Part shown: positions 1 through 3,821 of the stretch, piece after piece | How the letters are laid out: every line of letters begins with the position of its first letter | Position numbering within the stretch: the stretch's first letter is position 1 | Assembly: GCA_023248915.1 (NCBI GenBank) | Contig: JAHFDQ010000404.1 | Location: forward strand, 1 to 5,873 | Length of the DNA: 5,873 nt | Source of the DNA: Archangiaceae bacterium | GTDB taxonomy: Bacteria; Myxococcota; Myxococcia; Myxococcales; Myxococcaceae | Direction of reading: 5' to 3' | Notes under the pieces: generated by a model | Databases searched by the model: none | What the model saw: the letters and a program-made list of their open reading frames with translations, nothing else | Told to the model about the DNA's origin: nothing | Position numbers and translations under genes: made by a program

Positions 1-1880
1 GAGAAGTTCGAACGGGGGATTGCCATGGGGGCAATCGCCGACCAGGTGCCGAAAGCGGCGTCGTACAGTTCGGCCGACGCCAGGAAGACGGAACCGTCGT
101 ACCCGCCCACCGCGAGGACTTTGCCGGCACCCACCGCCAGCAGCCCGTGGTTGGTACGCGCCACGGCCATCGGCCCGGTAGCGGACCAGGTGCCGGTCGC
201 CGGGTCATAAAGCTCGACCGTCTTGAGGTAGCCCGAGCCGTAGCCGCCCGCGGCCATCAGCTTGCCGGTGGCCGTGAGCAGCACGCCCGGCCCTTGGCGC
301 CCCTGGGTCATGGAACCGGTCGCTGCCCAGGTGCCCGAGACCGGGTCGTACAGCTCGGCCGTCGCCAGGTAGCTGCTGCTGTAGCCTCCGAAGATGAGCA
401 CCTTGCCGGTGCCGAGCAGCGCGGCCGAGTGGCTGTAGCGCGCGGTCGCCGCGCTTCCGGTGGCGGACCAGGTCCCGGTCGCCGGGTCATACAGCTCCGC
501 GCTGGCGAGGTAGCTGCTGCCGTAGCCGCCCGCCACCAGCACCTTGCCGTTGGGAAGCAGCGTGGCGGTGTGCGTGTAACGGGCTGAAGTCATCGAGCCC
601 GTGGGGGTCCACACGCCGGTGGCCGGGTCATACAGCTCGGCGCTGGCGAGATAGCTGCTGCCGTAGCCGCCCGCCACCAGCACCTTGCCGTTGTTGAGCA
701 ACGTCAGGGTGTGGTTGGTGCGGGAGGCCGACATCGCCCCGGTGGCGCTGAAGGTTCCAAGGGCCGGGTCGTACAGCTCGCAGGAGGACGTGTAGCTGCT
801 GCCGGTGTACCCGCCCGAAACCAGCACCTTGCCGCTGACAGGCAACAGCACCGCCTGGTAGTCGCTGCGGGCGGTGGCCATCGCGCCGGTCGCGGCGAAG
901 GTGCCGGGCGCCTGGAACTGGAGTAGCTCGCAGGTGGAAAGCGTGCCGGCGCCGGTGCCTCCGGACACCAGCACCGCGCCCGACGACAGGAGCGTCGCGA
1001 CGTGCTGGTAGCGGGCAGAGGTCAGGGACGTCGAGATGGCCCAGGTGCCGGTCTCCGGGCTGAAGACCTCGACCTGGGCGAGCGCCGCCGAACCGCTGAA
1101 CCCGCCGGCCACCGCCACCCGTCCGAGCGGCAGCAGCGTGGCCGAGTGGATGTAGCGCGCGGTGGCGAGCGAGCCGGTGGCGGCCCAGGCGCCGGTGCCT
1201 GGGTTGTACAGTTCGGCCGTGGCGAGCGAACCGGTGGCCACGCCCCCGGCCACCAATACCCGGCCGTCGTTCAGCACGGTAGCGCTGTGGGCCCTGCGCG
1301 CCTGGGACATCGCCCCGGTCGCGGCCCAGGTTCCGGCCGCCGGGTCGTACAATTCGCAGGAAGCGAGCGAGCCGGAAGCGTCGCGCCCGCCGCAGGCCAA
1401 CACCTTGCCGCCCTGGAGCAGGACGGCGGTGTGGCCCGCGCGGCCGGTGGACATCGCCCCCGTCGCGGCCAGGGTGCCCGCGGCCGGGTCGTACAACTCG
1501 CACGAGGCCAGGTAGGTGCTGATGCCCTGCACGCCGCCGACCAGCAGCACCCGCCCGTCGCGAAGCTGGGTGGCGGTGGCCGACTCGCGCGCCGAGCCCA
1601 GGTTCGGCCCCGAGGCCCAGGTGCCGGTGACCGGGTTGAAGACTTCGGTGGTGGCGGAAGTCGCTCCACCCGAGGTGCCTCCGGCGACCCACACCTTGCC
1701 CGACCCCAACAGCAGGGCCACGTGGTTGGTGCGCGCGGCGCTCGAGCTGCCGGTGGCCGTCCAGGCGCTGGCGTTGGGGCTGTACAGCTCGGCGGTGGCC
1801 GAACCCCCGCCGGCGGCGAGCACCCGGCCGTCGGAGAGCATCGTCGCCGAGTGACCGGCCCGGGCGACCGTCATCGCGCC
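1..1880 (-). repeat. Tandem kelch-coding repeat array, about 13 units
   Basis: A degenerate DNA repeat recurs about every 140-150 bp. Its clearest plus-strand signature is a GCCGGGTCGTACAGCTC-like core encoding the ELYDPATG turn, found near 57, 202, 342, 481, 622, 764, 905 (divergent), 1055, 1200, 1340, 1481, 1630 and 1770. A second core, CACCTTGCCG-like, encodes the GKVL strand. All units lie in the same frame inside the lipoprotein gene, so this is an internal protein repeat and not a stand-alone DNA element. The unit near 905 has lost the YDPxTG turn and instead reads CELLQFQAPGTF. Confidence 0.9.
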
Positions 1881-1994
1881 CACTACCACCTCTTGCCGGG
1901 TCTCGGCCGGGGCGCCGTCGGGGTTTCGACGCGCCGATTCACAGCCGAGCACCCCGAGGAGCGCCAGCCCCAAACACGTTTTTCGCGTCAGCAT
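1..1994 (-). CDS. Kelch-repeat lipoprotein, 3' end outside window
   Basis: Reading is open from an ATG at 1994 to the left edge, giving 664 codons with no stop. Residues 1-17 form a lipoprotein signal: a basic start (MLTRK), a hydrophobic core and a VLGC lipobox with Cys18 as the predicted lipidated residue, so the protein should be exported and membrane anchored. After a short polar linker, at least thirteen units of about 47-50 residues follow. Each carries the kelch pattern: a GxVLxxGG strand, an (A/C)ELYDPxTG turn, a TW or TF position, and a T(A/G)R..H segment before the next unit. Kelch units fold as beta-propeller blades, so thirteen blades imply about two propellers, probably for binding ligands or proteins at the cell surface. 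No catalytic domain is visible. GAGAGG six bases upstream supports the start. Substrate or partner is unknown. Long plus-strand frames here are GC-driven shadows. Confidence 0.9.
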   Translation of the reverse strand, partial: MLTRKTCLGLALLGVLGCESARRNPDGAPAETRQEVVVGAMTVARAGHSATMLSDGRVLAAGGGSATAELYSPNASAWTATGSSSAARTNHVALLLGSGKVWVAGGTSGGATSATTEVFNPVTGTWASGPNLGSARESATATQLRDGRVLLVGGVQGISTYLASCELYDPAAGTLAATGAMSTGRAGHTAVLLQGGKVLACGGRDASGSLASCELYDPAAGTWAATGAMSQARRAHSATVLNDGRVLVAGGVATGSLATAELYNPGTGAWAATGSLATARYIHSATLLPLGRVAVAGGFSGSAALAQVEVFSPETGTWAISTSLTSARYQHVATLLSSGAVLVSGGTGAGTLSTCELLQFQAPGTFAATGAMATARSDYQAVLLPVSGKVLVSGGYTGSSYTSSCELYDPALGTFSATGAMSASRTNHTLTLLNNGKVLVAGGYGSSYLASAELYDPATGVWTPTGSMTSARYTHTATLLPNGKVLVAGGYGSSYLASAELYDPATGTWSATGSAATARYSHSAALLGTGKVLIFGGYSSSYLATAELYDPVSGTWAATGSMTQGRQGPGVLLTATGKLMAAGGYGSGYLKTVELYDPATGTWSATGPMAVARTNHGLLAVGAGKVLAVGGYDGSVFLASAELYDAAFGTWSAIAPMAIPRSNF
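481..693 (-). repeat. Near-identical adjacent kelch half-units
   Basis: Positions 481-552 and 622-693 match at 70 of 72 bases with an offset of 141 bp, or 47 codons. The two differences (498/639 and 510/651) fall at synonymous third positions of Ala and Tyr codons, so the encoded stretch is identical in both units. Other unit pairs in the array are visibly more diverged. This indicates a recent unit duplication or gene conversion. Confidence 0.9.
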
Positions 1995-2000
1995 TCGTTA

Positions 2001-2006
2001 CCTCTC
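2001..2006 (-). promoter_or_regulatory. Ribosome binding site of kelch lipoprotein
   Basis: The minus strand reads GAGAGG here, six bases before the ATG at 1994. This is a good Shine-Dalgarno match and fixes the start just ahead of the signal peptide. Confidence 0.75.
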
Positions 2007-2048
2007 AACCGGCCAGTGGCGGGGCGCTTGTACACCAGGAGACGCCCC

Positions 2049-2070
2049 CGGCTGAAATCGGTTGCAGCCG
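2049..2070 (-). other. Inverted repeat after three-TM gene stop
   Basis: CGGCTG (2049-2054) and CAGCCG (2065-2070) can form a 6-bp stem with a 10-nt loop just after the stop of the small membrane gene. There is no T-run, so it is at most a weak or attenuating terminator before the kelch gene. It may be chance in GC-rich DNA. Confidence 0.3.
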
Positions 2071-2074
2071 CCGG

Positions 2075-2341
2075 TCAGCCGGGCGGCGCGCCGCCGGCGA
2101 GGACTCGGAGGCCGAGATCACGCAGCACCACGCCCAGCACCAGGCCCCCCAACGCCCCCGCGAGGACCAGCCCCTTCTGGCGGTGCTCGAACTGGCTGAA
2201 GCCGTAGTAGAGAAAGTAGAAGGGAATGCACAGCACCATGAAGCCGGTGCCGACGCTGCGCTGGAAAGCGTGCAAGAGCACCAGGGCGTAGCAGGCCACC
2301 GAGCAAAGGACGCAGAGCTGGCCCAGCAACACCAGCGTCAT
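2075..2341 (-). CDS. Small three-TM membrane protein, unknown function
   Basis: This frame encodes 88 residues from an ATG at 2341 to TGA. Hydrophobic stretches at about residues 3-25, 31-47 and 57-76 are each long enough to cross the inner membrane. The middle one is aromatic-rich (FYFLYYGF) and is followed by a charged turn, QFEHRQKG, that probably lies at a membrane face. The C-terminus is short and Gly/Pro-rich. I do not recognise a family, and the protein contains no enzyme motif. The start has only a weak upstream G-rich site (GGCTGGGG close to the ATG, AGGGA farther away). It lies 80 bp upstream of the kelch lipoprotein on the same strand, so the two could be co-transcribed, and is divergent from the next membrane protein. 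A coding origin is supported by the clean membrane topology, whereas the overlapping minus-strand frame to 2408 is an Arg/Pro/Gly-rich shadow. Confidence 0.75.
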   Translation of the reverse strand: MTLVLLGQLCVLCSVACYALVLLHAFQRSVGTGFMVLCIPFYFLYYGFSQFEHRQKGLVLAGALGGLVLGVVLRDLGLRVLAGGAPPG

Positions 2342-2422
2342 GCCCCAGCCGTCCCTTTGTCCTCACCCATGGCGGGCGACGCATACTAAGGAGGAGACCT
2401 TGCTGCAACGCGGGAGGCAGTC
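2342..2422. promoter_or_regulatory. Divergent intergenic region between two membrane genes
   Basis: These 81 bp must hold the start signals for both flanking genes. On the plus strand, TTGTCC (2357-2362) and CATACT (2382-2387) each match the sigma70 consensus at four of six positions. Their 19-nt spacer is longer than ideal, so the call is weak. A strong Shine-Dalgarno-like TAAGGAGGAG (2387-2396) lies too far upstream to serve the ATG at 2423. No clear promoter was seen for the minus-strand gene. Confidence 0.3.
2412..2417 (+). promoter_or_regulatory. Ribosome binding site of two-TM protein
   Basis: GGGAGG ends five bases before the ATG at 2423, supporting that start for the plus-strand membrane protein. 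Confidence 0.75.
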
Positions 2423-2779
2423 ATGGCGACCTTGAAGAAGCTGCTCGTCTACATGCTGGGCGGCGCCGTCCTGGGCGTAGTCGTGGCGACCTTCATCGGC
2501 CTGTCCTTCATTCCCTGGTACAACGAGGGGGGGTCGGGCGCGCAGACGATGCTGGTGAACCCGGCGGTGTTCGCCCGCTCGGTGCTTCACTCGATGCTCC
2601 AGGCCCAGCTCTTCGGCGCCGGGGCCGGCGCGGTGCTGCTGCTGGTGGTGGGCGTCCTGGTGCACCGCATGAAGGCCCAGAAGGCTGCCGGGCAGGCGCT
2701 GCCGGCCTCTGCCTCGGGCCCGGTCGCGCCCGCTCCGACGGCGGCTTCGCCGGCCAAGCCTGCCCCGCCGCCCATGTAG
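2423..2779 (+). CDS. Small two-TM protein with Ala/Pro-rich tail
   Basis: This is the only convincing plus-strand gene, at 118 residues. It starts MATLKKLL, with a first membrane segment at about residues 8-29. A loop of about 30 residues containing IPWYNEGGSGAQ and a short amphipathic stretch (VFARSVLHSML) follows, then a second membrane segment at about 62-80 rich in Gly, Ala, Leu and Val. From about residue 84 the tail starts basic (HRMKAQK) and becomes a low-complexity Ala/Pro/Ser run. By the positive-inside rule both ends probably lie in the cytoplasm with the loop outside. I recognise no family and propose no function. The two-helix hairpin could suit a small membrane scaffold or accessory subunit, but nothing shows this. 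It is divergent from the three-TM gene and convergent with the PIN toxin gene, with stop codons 4 bp apart. Confidence 0.8.
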   Translation: MATLKKLLVYMLGGAVLGVVVATFIGLSFIPWYNEGGSGAQTMLVNPAVFARSVLHSMLQAQLFGAGAGAVLLLVVGVLVHRMKAQKAAGQALPASASGPVAPAPTAASPAKPAPPPM

Positions 2780-2791
2780 GGCGCTACGCCC
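2779..2791. other. Short hairpin spanning two convergent stop codons
   Basis: GGGCG-CTA-CGCCC is a perfect 5-bp inverted repeat with a 3-nt loop. Its loop is the reverse complement of the toxin gene's TAG stop, and its left arm begins at the last base of the plus-strand gene's TAG. No T-tract flanks it on either strand, so its role as a bidirectional terminator is doubtful. Confidence 0.35.
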
Positions 2792-3185
2792 CCAGCACCT
2801 GGAACAGCCCGCAACCCTTGGCGCGGCGGTCGAAGGTGCAGGTGATGTCGGCCTTCTCCTCTCGGTTGCAGAGGCCGATGACGTAGTCCGAGAAGTCGGC
2901 CTTCCCCTCCTCGTAGAGGTTCAGCGCCTGCCACGCCAACTCGGACCGCTCGACTCGAAGGTCCTCCGCCGAGAGAATTCGCCGCAGGAGCCCGGCGATG
3001 GCCGAGCGGTCATACTCGTAGCCGCGAGCCAGCACCCAGACCAGCTCGCAGGCGACGACCAGGGTGATGGTGCCCGGGTCCTTGGCCTTGCACCGGGCTT
3101 CAATCAACCGCGTGGCCGCCGCCGCCTGCCGCGCGTCGTCTCGCACGATGTAGCGGACCAGCACGTTGGTATCCAAGCCAATCAC
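2784..3185 (-). CDS. vapC: PIN-domain toxin RNase, VapC-like
   Basis: This 133-residue protein, a normal length for VapC, has the PIN-fold acidic residues in order: Asp5 in GLDTNVLVRY, Glu47 in CELVWVL, Asp97 (with Asp100) in ADFSDYVI, and Asp119 in TFDRRA. Together these bind the divalent metal ions used to cleave RNA. In the VapC family, activity on tRNA, rRNA or mRNA arrests translation and growth until the partner antitoxin neutralises it. The start is GTG at 3185, which overlaps the antitoxin's TGA in the sequence GTGA, so translation is likely coupled. AAGGGGG lies just upstream within the antitoxin gene as a ribosome site. All expected catalytic residues are present, so the toxin appears intact. 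The RNA target cannot be inferred from sequence alone. Confidence 0.92.
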   Translation of the reverse strand: MIGLDTNVLVRYIVRDDARQAAAATRLIEARCKAKDPGTITLVVACELVWVLARGYEYDRSAIAGLLRRILSAEDLRVERSELAWQALNLYEEGKADFSDYVIGLCNREEKADITCTFDRRAKGCGLFQVLGA

Positions 3186-3412
3186 CGCGCCCCCTTGGCG
3201 ATGGCGTCGTCCATCTGCGCCAGCGAGAGCGTCCGCTTGGGTTTGCCCAGCGCGCCCTTCAGGTCGCGCACCGAACCTCCGACGCAGACCACCTCGAGCC
3301 GGTCATCTCCACGGACGATGAACTCGAGCTTCGTGCCCGCGCGGATGCCCAGCCGGCGGCGCGCCTCGGCCGGCAACGTCACCTGCCCCTTCGAGGTCAC
3401 GGTCGCGGTCAT
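3182..3412 (-). CDS. vapB: AbrB/MazE-fold antitoxin, VapB-like
   Basis: I place the start at the ATG at 3412, giving 76 residues. A perfect AAGGAGG lies five bases upstream and the family domain begins exactly here. The frame stays open upstream to 3646, but that part is Arg/Gly/Ala-rich, covers the promoter and runs antisense to the GIY-YIG gene's end, so I reject it. Residues 1-45 form a SpoVT/AbrB swapped-hairpin DNA-binding domain (TVTSKGQVTLPAEARRRLGI, then GTKLEF and a RLEVV strand). Residues 46-76 form a flexible tail with the motif SLAQMDDAIAKGA, the type of segment that wraps and blocks the PIN toxin. As in related systems, the antitoxin and its toxin complex probably repress their own operon. 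Its TGA overlaps the toxin's GTG by 4 bp. Confidence 0.93.
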   Translation of the reverse strand: MTATVTSKGQVTLPAEARRRLGIRAGTKLEFIVRGDDRLEVVCVGGSVRDLKGALGKPKRTLSLAQMDDAIAKGAR

Positions 3413-3417
3413 GGCTT

Positions 3418-3424
3418 CCTCCTT
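3418..3424 (-). promoter_or_regulatory. Ribosome binding site fixing antitoxin start
   Basis: The minus strand reads AAGGAGG, a perfect Shine-Dalgarno core, five bases before the ATG at 3412. It decides the short 76-residue antitoxin over the longer open frame. Confidence 0.9.
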
Positions 3425-3439
3425 ACATTTACTCCTTAC
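3419..3439 (-). repeat. Direct repeat GTAAGGAG, possible antitoxin operator
   Basis: The minus strand carries GTAAGGAG twice (3432-3439 and 3419-3426), spaced 13 bp start to start. The second copy contains the antitoxin's ribosome site. The first falls where transcription would start from the predicted promoter. This placement suits a site where VapB or VapBC represses the operon, or it may be a duplicated ribosome site. An operator role is inferred only from position. Confidence 0.4.
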
Positions 3440-3445
3440 CCGCAA

Positions 3446-3475
3446 AAGATACTGCCGACCGGTCTCGCGCTTCAA
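3446..3475 (-). promoter_or_regulatory. Candidate sigma70-type promoter of vapBC
   Basis: The minus strand has TTGAAG (3470-3475), an 18-nt spacer, and TATCTT (3446-3451). Each box matches consensus at four of six positions. Transcription would begin near 3439, leaving a leader of about 27 nt before the antitoxin ATG. The local AT-rich patch stands out in otherwise GC-rich DNA. Confidence 0.5.
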
Positions 3476-3523
3476 CCGCGAGCCCTCGGCGCGCAACCCT
3501 TGCGCCCAGACCGCCGGTGGTCG

Positions 3524-3539
3524 GCCCGTCAGGACGGGC
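3524..3539 (-). terminator. Hairpin at the end of the GIY-YIG gene
   Basis: GCCCGTC and GACGGGC are perfect complements around a 2-nt centre, effectively a 6-bp stem with a 4-nt loop. It spans the TGA (3529-3531) of the GIY-YIG gene. No T-run follows on the minus strand, so a classic intrinsic terminator is not shown. The position suits transcript-end processing or weak termination before the vapBC promoter. Confidence 0.35.
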
Positions 3540-3816
3540 GCTTGGCCCTGCGCGCGCGCACCAGCGCCAGCTTCTCGGCCCGAGTCAACCTCTTCAGGGC
3601 CGCCTCGCGGCGCAGCGCGGCGCCGACGCTGCCGGCCGGTTCGCACAGCACCAGGCGCACCGGCAGCCGCGAGCGGGTGTAGGCCGCGCCTTTCCCCGCG
3701 CGGTGGCGCTCGAGCCGCCTCGCCACGTCGTTGGTGGCGCCCGTGTAAAGCGACCCGTCGCGGCAGCGAAGCACGTAGACGCTCCAGCCGCCTCGCCGTT
3801 TCGCCTTTCGCCCCAC
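3529..3816 (-). CDS. GIY-YIG nuclease-fold protein, UPF0213/YhbQ type
   Basis: This 95-residue protein is nearly all one GIY-YIG domain. It has VYVLRC (Tyr14, in the GIY strand), DGSLYTG (Tyr24, the YIG element as YTG), ARRLERH (Arg33/34 and His38), GKGAAYTR (Tyr46) and ALRREAALKRL, where Glu71 is the expected metal-binding residue. This arrangement is typical of the small bacterial UPF0213/YhbQ group related to the SLX1 nuclease domain. Members are thought to act on DNA, but the cellular role is poorly defined. The start is GTG at 3816, five bases after the upstream gene's stop. No good ribosome site precedes it, so translational coupling is likely. All key residues are present. The basic ends (GRKAKRR and RARRAKR) suit nucleic acid binding. 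There is no partner homing element, so it is not an intron endonuclease. Confidence 0.9.
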   Translation of the reverse strand: MGRKAKRRGGWSVYVLRCRDGSLYTGATNDVARRLERHRAGKGAAYTRSRLPVRLVLCEPAGSVGAALRREAALKRLTRAEKLALVRARRAKRPS

Positions 3817-3821
3817 CCGCG

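Noticed and set aside
1..1880. Regular repeat array considered as CRISPR or a noncoding satellite
   Set aside because: The period is about 144 bp, units are degenerate, and all are in one open frame encoding kelch motifs. No short identical repeats with unique spacers.
1002..2207. Long plus-strand open frame of 401 codons
   Set aside because: It lies antisense to the kelch lipoprotein gene, is rich in Arg/Gly/Ala/Pro with no domain pattern, and runs past that gene's signal-peptide start. Typical shadow frame in GC-rich coding DNA.
2118..2408. Minus-strand 96-codon frame overlapping the three-TM gene
   Set aside because: Arg/Gly/Pro-rich composition with no membrane or domain pattern, whereas the alternative frame gives three clean hydrophobic segments.
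3413..3646. Upstream extension of the antitoxin frame
   Set aside because: The domain begins exactly at 3412 with a perfect ribosome site. The extension is low-complexity and covers the promoter region and the end of the GIY-YIG gene.
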